From: Bog-159 sp035541265
GTDB lineage: Bacteria; Acidobacteriota; Terriglobia; Bryobacterales; Bryobacteraceae
Direction: 5' to 3'
DNA length: 8,471 nt
NCBI GenBank assembly: GCA_035541265.1
Contig: DATKNQ010000285.1
Coordinates: forward strand, 1-8,471
Made by a program: the position numbers and the translations under genes. Position 1 is the first letter of the stretch; every line of letters begins with the position of its first letter. Shown here one piece after another: positions 1 through 7,010 of the stretch. Below the pieces are notes generated by a model. That model was not told the DNA's origin. It saw only the letters and a list, made by a program, of their open reading frames with translations, and did no database searches.

Positions 1-66
1 GCGCAGGGCCGGCCCATCCCGCTGGTCGAGCGCGGCACTAATCCCATCAAGGAGCTCTATGTCTAA
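1..66 (+). CDS. 3' end of an upstream gene, possibly DUF1501 family (partial)
   Basis: Frame 1 is open from the window edge to a TAA at 64-66 and gives 21 residues ending in NPIKELYV. Eighteen of its 21 sense codons end in G or C, as in the confirmed genes here, which supports real coding. The stop lies inside the next gene's start region (8-base overlap), the usual layout of a translationally coupled operon. The fragment is too short to identify. DUF1549/DUF1553 genes are often followed or preceded by a DUF1501 (sulfatase-like) gene, and the tail (a GRPIPLV stretch, then PIKEL) resembles the end of such proteins as I remember them. That identity is a guess; that it is coding is fairly secure. 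Confidence 0.6.
   Translation, partial: AQGRPIPLVERGTNPIKELYV
49..54 (+). promoter_or_regulatory. Shine-Dalgarno sequence for the DUF1549/DUF1553 gene
   Basis: AAGGAG lies 4 bases before the ATG at 59, inside the last codons of the upstream gene. It is the best ribosome-binding site in the window. It fixes the start at 59 and fits coupled translation with the overlapping upstream gene. Confidence 0.75.
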
Positions 67-2503
67 GATCGCGGTGAGCGCGCTCAGCCTGTTTCTTCCC
101 ATCACCGCGCTCGCCGCGGACCTGACCATCCTACCCGCGAACGTCACACTCAACGGCCCCGAATCGTATCAGCAACTCCTCGCCGAAGCGTCACTCGATA
201 GCCACCGCGAGGACTGGACCCGCATCGCTCACTGGACTTCCTCCGCGCCGGCGATCGCCACCGTCGATCAAACCGGCATGGTGAAGCCCGCGGGCGACGG
301 CGATGCTACGATCACCGCAACCGCGAACGGGCGTACCGCCAGCGTCACGGTACACATCGAGAATGCGCACGCACCGCACACCTGGAGCTTTCGCAACGAC
401 GTGATCCCGGTGCTCAGCAAAGTAGGCTGTAACTCGGGCGCATGCCACGGCGCGGCCGCCGGCAAGAACGGATTCAAGTTGACCTTGCGCGGCTACGATC
501 CCGAAGAAGATTACGATACGCTGACCCGCCAATCGCTGGGCCGGCGCGTCTCGCTCTCGGAGCCTTCGCACAGCTTGATGCTGCTGAAGCCCACGGCGGC
601 CGTGCCGCACGGCGGCGGCAAGCGCATCTCTACCGATTCGCTCGAATACCGCGTGATCGCGGAGTGGATCGCGTCTGGCGCGCCACGCCCGAAAGATAGC
701 GACCCAACCGTCACCGGCCTCGAAGTCTTCCCCGCCTCCGCGACTTTGACGGTCGGCGCCGAGCAGCAACTGGTGGTGCGCGCGAAATACTCCGACGGGC
801 GCGTGCGTGACGTGACGCGCTGGGTGCGCTTCGCATCGAGCGACGAAGGTGTCGCCACCGTCGACGATTTCGGCCACGTGAAAATGAACGGCAGCGGCGA
901 AGCGGCCATCACGCTGTGGTACGCCAGCCGCGTGCTCTATGCGCGCATGGGAGTGCCGTATCCGAACAAGGTCAACCCGGAGGTCTACACCAAGTTCGAG
1001 CGCCACAACTATATCGACGACCTGGTGCTCGCGAAGCTGAAAGCGCTCAATATCGCGCCGTCGGGACCCTGCACGGACGCCACTTTCATCCGCCGCGCCT
1101 ATCTGGATGCGGCGGGCATCCTGCCGAAGTCCGAAGAGGTCGAGGACTTCCTCGCCGATCACTCGCCCGACAAACGTGCGAAGCTGATCGACCGACTGCT
1201 CGAGCGCGATGAGTACATAGACTACTGGACCTATAAATGGTCCGACCTGCTGCTGGTCTCCAGCCGCAAGCTACGCACCAACGCCATGTGGGCGTTCTAC
1301 GACTGGATCCGCGACAGCGTGAAAACAGACAAACCGTGGAACAAGTTCGCCTACGAGATCTTCACCTCGTCGGGCGATACGCGGCAAAACGGCGCGCTGA
1401 ATTATTACGTGCTGCACAAGAATCCCATCGACCTCACCGAAACAGCCACCGAAGCGTTCATGGGCAATCGCGTGACTTGTGCACGCTGTCACAATCATCC
1501 GCTCGAGAAGTGGACGCAGAAGCAGTATTACGAGCTCGTCAATCTGTTCGCGCGCGTGGGTCTGAAGAACGGCGATGAACCGGGTGACATCGTGGTGTAT
1601 GCCAAAGCTACCGGCGACGTGCTGCATCCCAAGCTGCTGAAGCCCTTGCCGCCCACACCGCTCGACGGCACCCCGATGCCGCTTGATTCGACCGAAGATC
1701 GCCGCGTGCATTTCGCCGATTGGCTGGTTAGCCCGAAGAACACTTATTTCGCGCGCTCGCTGGTCAATCGCGTGTGGGCCAACTTCATGGGCCGCGGACT
1801 GGTTGAGTCCGTGGACGATGTGCGCGCCACCAATCCGGCTTCGAACGAAGAATTGTTTGCCGCGCTCAGCGACGATTTCGTGAAGAATGGCTACGACGTG
1901 AAGCGGCTGATCCGCACCATCATGAACTCGGAAGTCTATCAGCTCTCCGCCGATTCGAACGCCGAGAACCAGATGGACACCAAGTATTACTCGCGTTACT
2001 TCGTGAAACGCCTGCCGGCCGAAGTGCTGCTCGATGTGATGTCCCAGGTGACCGGTGTTCCCACGAAGTTCGATGGATACCCGGTTGGCACGCGCGCCTT
2101 GCAGTTGCCGGACGTGCAGGTGCAATCGCAATTTTTGAGCGCCTTCGGCCGCCCGAAGCGCATCATCTGCGATGCGGGCGAGCGCTCGAGCGAGCCGAAC
2201 ATCGCGCAGGCGTTGCATGTGATCAACGGCGACACGCTGAACAAGAAGCTGAGCGACCCGACCGGCTTCGCCGCGTTGGCCGTGAGACTGGGCCTTTCGG
2301 ATTCGCGCATTCTCGACGATCTGTATTTGTCGGCCTTCAGCCGCTATCCAACGGAGGCCGAGAAGCAGCCCTTGCTCGATGCCATGCGCAAAGCGCGCGT
2401 CACCACTGGACCGCCGGAAGTGCAGCTCGAAGCGCATCGCCACGCGCTCGAAGACATGATGTGGGCCATGCTGACCAGCAAGGAATTCCTGTTCAACTAC
2501 TGA
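59..2503 (+). CDS. Exported Ig-like/cytochrome-motif DUF1549-DUF1553 protein
   Basis: A complete 814-residue protein. The start follows a strong AAGGAG. Residues 1-19 form a signal peptide (short basic start, hydrophobic core, ALA before the cut), so the protein is exported. Domains in order: a bacterial Ig-like (Big_2) domain at about 20-99; a cytochrome-like segment with C124-N-S-G-A-C129-H130; a second Big_2 domain at about 220-300; DUF1549 at about 315-515, including a canonical heme-type C474-A-R-C-H478 followed by NHPLEKWTQKQYYEL; and DUF1553 at about 548-795, starting near FADWLVSPKNTYFARSLVNR. The first cysteine pair has four residues between the cysteines, so it is not the standard CXXCH; heme attachment there is uncertain. 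The family is common in Planctomycetota, Verrucomicrobiota and Acidobacteriota, usually beside DUF1501 proteins. Its function is unknown; a role in extracytoplasmic redox chemistry or polymer breakdown has been suggested for such architectures. The domain call is firm, the function open. Confidence 0.9.
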   Translation: MSKIAVSALSLFLPITALAADLTILPANVTLNGPESYQQLLAEASLDSHREDWTRIAHWTSSAPAIATVDQTGMVKPAGDGDATITATANGRTASVTVHIENAHAPHTWSFRNDVIPVLSKVGCNSGACHGAAAGKNGFKLTLRGYDPEEDYDTLTRQSLGRRVSLSEPSHSLMLLKPTAAVPHGGGKRISTDSLEYRVIAEWIASGAPRPKDSDPTVTGLEVFPASATLTVGAEQQLVVRAKYSDGRVRDVTRWVRFASSDEGVATVDDFGHVKMNGSGEAAITLWYASRVLYARMGVPYPNKVNPEVYTKFERHNYIDDLVLAKLKALNIAPSGPCTDATFIRRAYLDAAGILPKSEEVEDFLADHSPDKRAKLIDRLLERDEYIDYWTYKWSDLLLVSSRKLRTNAMWAFYDWIRDSVKTDKPWNKFAYEIFTSSGDTRQNGALNYYVLHKNPIDLTETATEAFMGNRVTCARCHNHPLEKWTQKQYYELVNLFARVGLKNGDEPGDIVVYAKATGDVLHPKLLKPLPPTPLDGTPMPLDSTEDRRVHFADWLVSPKNTYFARSLVNRVWANFMGRGLVESVDDVRATNPASNEELFAALSDDFVKNGYDVKRLIRTIMNSEVYQLSADSNAENQMDTKYYSRYFVKRLPAEVLLDVMSQVTGVPTKFDGYPVGTRALQLPDVQVQSQFLSAFGRPKRIICDAGERSSEPNIAQALHVINGDTLNKKLSDPTGFAALAVRLGLSDSRILDDLYLSAFSRYPTEAEKQPLLDAMRKARVTTGPPEVQLEAHRHALEDMMWAMLTSKEFLFNY

Positions 2504-2528
2504 TCGCTGCCTAAATCGGCTTCCGCCC

Positions 2529-2534
2529 TATACT
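2529..2534 (+). promoter_or_regulatory. Candidate -10 element of uvrB, close enough for a leaderless mRNA
   Basis: TATACT (5 of 6 to TATAAT) lies in the 37-base gap before uvrB and ends 6 bases before its ATG at 2541. If used, transcription would start at or next to the A of the ATG, giving a leaderless message. No good TTGACA-like box lies 16-18 bases upstream. GAAGAG directly abuts the ATG, too close for a normal Shine-Dalgarno. The element could be chance, with uvrB read from an upstream promoter. Confidence 0.4.
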
Positions 2535-2540
2535 GAAGAG

Positions 2541-4544
2541 ATGGGCTTCCGTCTGTCCGTCAACTATACTCCCAAGGGCGATCAAGCCACCGCCATCGAG
2601 GAACTGGTCCGCGGCGTACGCGACGGCGAAGCGCACCAAGTGCTGCTGGGCGTTACCGGGTCGGGCAAGACGTTCACCATGGCCAAGGTCATCGAAGCGA
2701 TTGGCCGGCCATCGCTGATCCTGGCGCATAACAAGACCCTGGCCGCGCAGCTTTATCACGAATTCAAATCCTTCTTTCCGGATAACGCAGTTGAGTATTT
2801 CGTCAGTTACTACGATTACTATCAGCCGGAAGCTTACATCCCATCGAGCGACGTTTATATCGAAAAAGAAGCCACCATCAACGATGAGTTAGACAAGCTG
2901 CGCCTCTCGGCCACGCGGTCGCTATTCGAGCGCCGCGATTGCGTGATCGTGGCCAGTGTGAGCTGCATTTACGGCCTGGGCTCGCCCGAAGCCTACTACG
3001 GCATGCTGCTGATGCTGGAGAAGGGGCAAAAGATTTCGCGCAACCAGATCGTCTCGCGCCTGGTGGATATCCTCTACGACCGGAACGACGCCGATTTCCG
3101 CCGCGGCACGTTTCGCGTGCGCGGCGACGTGATCGAAGTCTATCCGACCTACGAAGACCACGCCTACCGCATCGAGCTGTGGGGCGACGAAATCGAGAGC
3201 CTGTCGCAGATCGATCCGCTGCTCGGACAGGTGCGCCAGACCTATCAGCGGTTGCCCATCTATCCGAAGACGCACTACGTCATGTCCGAGGAGACTCGCA
3301 ACTCGGCCATGGCCAGCATCGTCACGGAGCTCGATTGGTGGCACAAGGAACTCGAAAAGCAGGGCAAGCTGATCGAAGCGCAGCGTCTATGGCAGCGCAC
3401 CATGTTCGATCTCGAGATGATGAAAGAGATCGGCTACTGCCACGGCATCGAGAATTACTCGCGCCATTTCTCGGGCCGCCTGCCGGGCGAAGCGCCGCCC
3501 ACGCTGCTCGATTATCTGCCACACGATTCTCTGATCCTGATCGACGAGAGCCATCAGACGATCCCGCAGTTGCACGGCATGTATCACGGCGACCGCTCGC
3601 GCAAAGAGGTGCTGGTGGCGCACGGATTCCGCATGCCCAGCGCGCTCGACAATCGCCCGCTCACGTTCGAGGAATTCGAGCATCGCGTGAACCAGGTGCT
3701 CTACGTGTCGGCCACTCCAGGGCCGTATGAACTGACGAAGTCGGCGGGCGTGGTCGTGGAGCAGATCATTCGACCCACGGGCCTGCTCGATCCGGAAGTC
3801 GAGATTCGCCCGGTGAAGGGGCAAGTGGACGATCTGCTGGGCCAGATCCGCCAGCGCGTGGAGAACAATCAGCGCGTGCTGGTGACGACGTTGACCAAGC
3901 GCATGGCGGAAGACCTGGCCGAATATTATTCCGAAGTCGGCGTGCGCTGCCGCTATCTGCATTCCGAAGTCAGCACGCTCGACCGGCTCAAGATTCTGCG
4001 GGACCTGCGGCGCGGCGAGTTCGACGTGTTGATCGGCATCAACCTGCTGCGCGAAGGCCTGGACCTGCCTGAAGTCTCGCTGGTGGCGATTCTGGATGCC
4101 GACAAAGAAGGCTTCCTGCGGTCGAGCGGTTCGCTGATTCAGACCATGGGACGCGCGGCGCGTCACGTGGAAGGGCGCGCCATTCTGTACGCCGACGTGA
4201 TGACCGACAGCATGCGCCACGCCATCGACGAGACCACCCGGCGGCGGCGCACGCAGCAGGAATACAACGAGCGCCACGACATCACGCCGCAGTCGATCAT
4301 CAAACCGATCGACATGAGCCTGGTGGCTATCGCGGAAGCCGATTACGTGACGGTGCCGCTCGAATCCGAAGACGAAATCGAACAGATGACCCAGGAGCAG
4401 CGCGACCGTTTCCTCGGCGAACTGGAAGAGCGCATGCGCGAGGCCGCGCGCAAGTTCGAATTCGAAAAGGCCGCGCAGATTCGCGACAAGCTGAAAGCGT
4501 TGCGGACGAGTTCGGTGGAAGGCGTTGCGGCTACGGCAAGCTAA
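2541..4544 (+). CDS. uvrB: UvrABC excinuclease subunit B
   Basis: A complete 667-residue UvrB, the normal length. It takes over damaged DNA from UvrA, verifies the lesion with a weak helicase activity and recruits UvrC for incision in nucleotide excision repair; it acts in the cytoplasm. Visible landmarks: Walker A GVTGSGKT at 37-44; the damage-probing beta-hairpin starting YYDYYQPEAYIP at 90-101, followed by EKEATINDELDKLR; Walker B region D335-E-S-H-Q-T; LYVSATPGPYE; the second helicase lobe with GINLLREGLDLPEVSLVAI and Q534-T-M-G-R-A-A-R (motif VI); and a C-terminal UVR motif at about 620-655 (EFEKAAQIRDKLKALR), which contacts UvrC. Position 339 is Gln where E. coli has Val (DESHVT), a small variation. 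The ATG at 2541 matches the family N-terminus. The gene lies 37 bases after the preceding gene and overlaps stop codons with the convergent regulator gene. I saw no clear LexA-type operator. Confidence 0.98.
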   Translation: MGFRLSVNYTPKGDQATAIEELVRGVRDGEAHQVLLGVTGSGKTFTMAKVIEAIGRPSLILAHNKTLAAQLYHEFKSFFPDNAVEYFVSYYDYYQPEAYIPSSDVYIEKEATINDELDKLRLSATRSLFERRDCVIVASVSCIYGLGSPEAYYGMLLMLEKGQKISRNQIVSRLVDILYDRNDADFRRGTFRVRGDVIEVYPTYEDHAYRIELWGDEIESLSQIDPLLGQVRQTYQRLPIYPKTHYVMSEETRNSAMASIVTELDWWHKELEKQGKLIEAQRLWQRTMFDLEMMKEIGYCHGIENYSRHFSGRLPGEAPPTLLDYLPHDSLILIDESHQTIPQLHGMYHGDRSRKEVLVAHGFRMPSALDNRPLTFEEFEHRVNQVLYVSATPGPYELTKSAGVVVEQIIRPTGLLDPEVEIRPVKGQVDDLLGQIRQRVENNQRVLVTTLTKRMAEDLAEYYSEVGVRCRYLHSEVSTLDRLKILRDLRRGEFDVLIGINLLREGLDLPEVSLVAILDADKEGFLRSSGSLIQTMGRAARHVEGRAILYADVMTDSMRHAIDETTRRRRTQQEYNERHDITPQSIIKPIDMSLVAIAEADYVTVPLESEDEIEQMTQEQRDRFLGELEERMREAARKFEFEKAAQIRDKLKALRTSSVEGVAATAS

Positions 4545-5260
4545 TCGGACGCCGCCGGGGTGATCGTCTCACCCGGGATGCGAAACTGATACCCGACGCA
4601 CGGCTCGGTCAGGATATAGCGCGGATTGGCCGGCTCCGGTTCAATCTTCTTGCGAAGTTGATTGATGAAGACCCGCAGGTAGACCACTTCGTTGCCGTAA
4701 TCCGGTCCCCAGACCGCCTGCAACAGGCGGCGATGGGTGATGGGCGTATTGGCGTTGGTCGCCAGATATTGCAGCAGGTCGAACTCCTTGCGCGTGAGGC
4801 GCACTTCCTGGCCGCCGGCGATCACGCGCCGGGCGCCGAAATTGATCTCCAGCTTATCGAGTTGTAAGACCTGCGGCGCAGCTTCGGGCGCGAGCGGCGA
4901 ACGGCGCAGGCCCGCGCGAATACGGGCCAGCAGTTCCTGCATGCTGAAAGGCTTGGTCACGTAGTCGTCGGCGCCGGCATCGAGCGCGCTGATCTTGTCT
5001 TTCTCCAGGCTGCGCACCGACAGAATGATGATGGCGATATCCCAGCCCGCGCGGATTGCGCGGCAGGCCTCCAGGCCGCCCATGCCCGGCATGGCCATAT
5101 CCAGCACCACCAGGTCGTGACGGCCGCGGTGCAGCACCTCTAAAGCCTCTTCGCCGCTGCGCGCGTCGCTCACCGTGTAGCCCTGCGCATGCAGCATCTT
5201 GCGCATCACGCGGCGGATCTGCAGGTCATCATCGACAACCAGGATCTTAGCCCCATTCAT
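4541..5260 (-). CDS. KdpE-family (OmpR/PhoB-type) response regulator
   Basis: A complete 239-residue two-domain regulator. The receiver domain (about 4-118) has every canonical residue: acidic pair D10-D11, phospho-acceptor D54, S81 and K103 followed by P-F. The winged-helix DNA-binding domain (about 132-230) has VRLTRKEFDLLQYLA, the LLQAVWGPDYG turn and ITHRRLLQ, closest in feel to KdpE. Its ATG overlaps the TGA of the kinase gene by four bases (ATGA, 5260-5257), and GAAGAGG lies about 7 bases upstream inside the kinase gene, so the pair should be translated together. It is presumably phosphorylated by that kinase and then binds DNA. In E. coli KdpE activates the potassium pump operon kdpFABC; no such genes are in view, so the target here is unknown. 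Its TAG overlaps the uvrB stop tail to tail. Confidence 0.92.
   Translation of the reverse strand: MNGAKILVVDDDLQIRRVMRKMLHAQGYTVSDARSGEEALEVLHRGRHDLVVLDMAMPGMGGLEACRAIRAGWDIAIIILSVRSLEKDKISALDAGADDYVTKPFSMQELLARIRAGLRRSPLAPEAAPQVLQLDKLEINFGARRVIAGGQEVRLTRKEFDLLQYLATNANTPITHRRLLQAVWGPDYGNEVVYLRVFINQLRKKIEPEPANPRYILTEPCVGYQFRIPGETITPAASD
4555..4576 (+). terminator. Hairpin just after the uvrB stop (weak terminator candidate)
   Basis: Bases 4555-4559 plus 4561-4563 pair with 4569-4576 (eight pairs with G4560 bulged) around a 5-base loop, starting ten bases after the uvrB stop. The stem is GC-rich, but no T-run follows on the + strand, so it is not a standard intrinsic terminator. It also lies within the last codons of the convergent regulator gene, where such pairing may be chance. 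Confidence 0.25.
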
Positions 5261-6702
5261 ACATTGGCCTCTTCATGCGCGTATGGCAGTGTAAAGAAAA
5301 ATGTCGCACCCTGACCGGGCCGGCTTTCGACCCAGATGCGGCCGTCATGCGCCTCGACGACCTGCCGCGCAATGGGCAATCCCATGCCCATACCCGTAAG
5401 ATGGCCGCGTCCCTGTTTGCCTCTGTAATACTTCTCGAAAATGCTCTGCTGCTCCTCAGGCGGGATACCCGGACCGCGGTCCGCGACGCTGATCACAACG
5501 CCTCCCTCTTTGGCATCCGCGCGCAGCCTGATGGTCGTGCCGGGCTGCGAGTATTTCAAGGCGTTTCCAGCAAGCTGGCGAATGACCAGCCGAATCAGGC
5601 CGGCATCGGCTGAAACGGGCGGCAAATTCAACGGCAGATCGATCTCGACCTGAGAATCCGCGACCTCTTTTTCGAGCGCCGAGTAGACCAAGTCATCTAC
5701 TGTGTGGGTCTGCTTATCGAGATCCACGTGGCCCGCCTCGATGCGCGCCATTTGGATGGCTTCGGCCATCATGGCGCTCAGCCTGCCGCTTTCCTCGTTC
5801 ATGATTTGCAGCCATTCCTGTTGGTCGCGACCGGGAGAATCGGCGAGCATGGCGTCGATCCCCGCGCGAATGGAAGTGAGGGGCGTTTGAAATTCGTGTG
5901 CCAGAGCGTCCAGCAGCATCGACTTCAGTTCCTGGTGGCGGCGAGCGGCCTCAGCCTGTCCCGCGGCATCGCGCTTGCGAGCACGATCGACGGCCAAGGC
6001 TGTCAGGTTAGCGATCGCATGAATGGTGGGCGTCGACGGAGCCGCACCTTCGCCAAAGCCGAGGCTTCCAATCACCGTGTTGCCCAACCGCACGCGGATA
6101 ATCGTCTGGCGGATATCATTCGTTGTACGGTAGGAATCGCCTGTCGCGTCGATCAGGGACTGATCGGACATCTGCCCCGCTGCCCCCGCGCGGTGGATGT
6201 GGCCCGAAGCGCGATCAAAAAATGCCACCTCAGCGCATCCGAAGATCCCGGCGACTTCTTCGGGAATCCTCTGGGCGATTGCCGCCGCCGTACCTCCTTG
6301 CATCAGGCTGCAACTCAATGCGTACAGGCGCTCGATTTCGAACTGCCGCTGCGTGGCCTCTCGGGCGCGTTTCTTCAAACGCGCCGACAGTTCACTCACC
6401 ACGAACGAGGTAATCAGGAACGAACACCAGGCGACCCAGTTCTGTGGATCGTCAATCCCGAGAGCAGGCACTGGCGGCAGGAAATAATAATCCAGCAGAA
6501 TCATGCTCCAGGCGGAAGCCAACAGAGCCTCGGGCAGACCCCAGAACGTCGCGCTGGCGAGCACTACCAGCAGAAACGTGAGTGCGCCCGTGGTGCTGTT
6601 CACCCGGATTACGTAATGGTAGAGTGTGGACACGGCCGTCAGACCTATACCGATAGCCGCGACACGAAGGACCGCGCGCGCCAGGATTCTCTTCTTTGTC
6701 AT
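5257..6702 (-). CDS. KdpD-like membrane sensor histidine kinase lacking the KdpD N-terminal domains
   Basis: A complete 481-residue kinase. Residues about 9-104 carry four hydrophobic segments (roughly 9-29, 38-54, 58-75, 88-103) typical of the DUF4118 membrane module of KdpD, including the LLDYYFLPPV stretch after the third. A GAF-like region follows at about 118-240. The dimerization/phospho-acceptor domain carries H269 in AHEFQTPLTS. The ATP-binding domain has N380 (GNALKYS), the G1 box DRGPGI at 408-413, FEKYYRG at 422-428 and the glycine-rich GMGMGLPIA at 437-445. All catalytic motifs are intact. E. coli KdpD has about 895 residues; this protein lacks its cytoplasmic N-terminal KdpD and universal-stress-like domains, so its input is probably sensed by the membrane or GAF part. 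The signal is unknown. It pairs with the overlapping response regulator gene. A TATAAT lies 17 bases upstream of the ATG; no clear Shine-Dalgarno is seen. Confidence 0.92.
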   Translation of the reverse strand: MTKKRILARAVLRVAAIGIGLTAVSTLYHYVIRVNSTTGALTFLLVVLASATFWGLPEALLASAWSMILLDYYFLPPVPALGIDDPQNWVAWCSFLITSFVVSELSARLKKRAREATQRQFEIERLYALSCSLMQGGTAAAIAQRIPEEVAGIFGCAEVAFFDRASGHIHRAGAAGQMSDQSLIDATGDSYRTTNDIRQTIIRVRLGNTVIGSLGFGEGAAPSTPTIHAIANLTALAVDRARKRDAAGQAEAARRHQELKSMLLDALAHEFQTPLTSIRAGIDAMLADSPGRDQQEWLQIMNEESGRLSAMMAEAIQMARIEAGHVDLDKQTHTVDDLVYSALEKEVADSQVEIDLPLNLPPVSADAGLIRLVIRQLAGNALKYSQPGTTIRLRADAKEGGVVISVADRGPGIPPEEQQSIFEKYYRGKQGRGHLTGMGMGLPIARQVVEAHDGRIWVESRPGQGATFFFTLPYAHEEANV

Positions 6703-6718
6703 CCGGTTGCTAGACGCT

Positions 6719-6748
6719 ATTATAAGGCGCTATTTCGAGGTTTTGGAA
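6719..6748 (-). promoter_or_regulatory. Promoter of the kinase/regulator operon
   Basis: On the minus strand a perfect TATAAT occupies 6724-6719. A weak -35 match, TTCCAA, sits at 6748-6743 with an 18-base spacer. Transcription would start near 6712, leaving only about 10 bases before the kinase ATG (6702), so the message would have a very short leader. The -10 is convincing, the -35 is not; an activator may help. Confidence 0.55.
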
Positions 6749-6778
6749 CTAGCGGAAGTAGGCGCAACCAAGTCCCAA
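6743..6778. repeat. Imperfect 8-base inverted repeat between divergent promoters
   Basis: TTGGAACT at 6743-6750 and AGTCCCAA at 6771-6778 are inverted copies with one mismatch, separated by 20 bases. The left arm covers the candidate -35 of the kinase promoter; the right arm ends 3 bases before the -35 of the lysine operon promoter. It is well placed for an operator, but one short imperfect repeat can arise by chance. Confidence 0.25.
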
Positions 6779-6781
6779 CGT

Positions 6782-6811
6782 TTGACGTTCCCCCCGCCGG
6801 TCCGTTATCCT
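6782..6811 (+). promoter_or_regulatory. Promoter of the lysine riboswitch operon
   Basis: TTGACG at 6782-6787 (5 of 6 to the -35 consensus) and TATCCT at 6806-6811 (4 of 6 to the -10) are 18 bases apart. Transcription is expected near A6819, two bases before the first paired base of the riboswitch P1 helix (6821). That agreement between two independent predictions supports the promoter. Confidence 0.65.
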
Positions 6812-6820
6812 GAGACTTAC

Positions 6821-7010
6821 CTGATAGAGGCGCGGCGGCCATCAGTAGCCGGGTGGGCAACTCCGACAGAGCTTCGGACGCCCGGCTAAAGGGGCCGATG
6901 GTAGTTCCGCCGAAACCGGCGCGGATGGCTCTATGCCGCGGCGGTTGGGGGGTCAGGCTAATACCTGCCCACTGTCACCCGATTTCTGGAAGCGGGTGGA
7001 GCGCTATCGG
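6821..7010 (+). promoter_or_regulatory. Lysine riboswitch (L box) aptamer
   Basis: About 190 bases fold as the five-helix lysine aptamer. P1: 6821-6827 with 7004-7010 (7 pairs). P2: 6847-6854 with 6880-6887 (8 pairs), with an upper stem 6862-6866/6874-6878. P3: 6914-6924 with 6936-6946 (one mismatch). P4: 6950-6952 plus 6954-6957 with 6964-6970. P5: 6976-6981 with 6993-6998. The P2 loop (AGAGCT, 6868-6873) is complementary to the P3 loop (GGCTCT, 6927-6932), the known L2-L3 kissing contact. Conserved family strings are present in order: GATAGAGGCGCG after P1, AGTAGCC, AAAGGGG, CGCCGAA, CTGTCA and GGAGCGCTATC. In this class lysine binds the five-way junction and turns expression down. It precedes an M20 deacylase gene and asd, both fitting lysine synthesis. 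Start and end are good to a few bases. Confidence 0.95.

Noticed and set aside
191..2443. Two long minus-strand open frames opposite the DUF1549/DUF1553 gene
   Set aside because: High GC content removes stops from antisense frames. The translations are rich in Arg, His and Ala without motifs, whereas the + strand frame is a recognised family.
2939..4277. Open frames in other frames within uvrB on both strands
   Set aside because: Shadows of the high-GC uvrB coding sequence; no independent start signals or recognisable motifs.
5704..6813. Long + strand open frame of 369 codons opposite the histidine kinase gene
   Set aside because: It is the antisense shadow of a clear kinase with intact motifs. 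Its translation shows no recognisable domain, and it would run through the kinase promoter into the next promoter.
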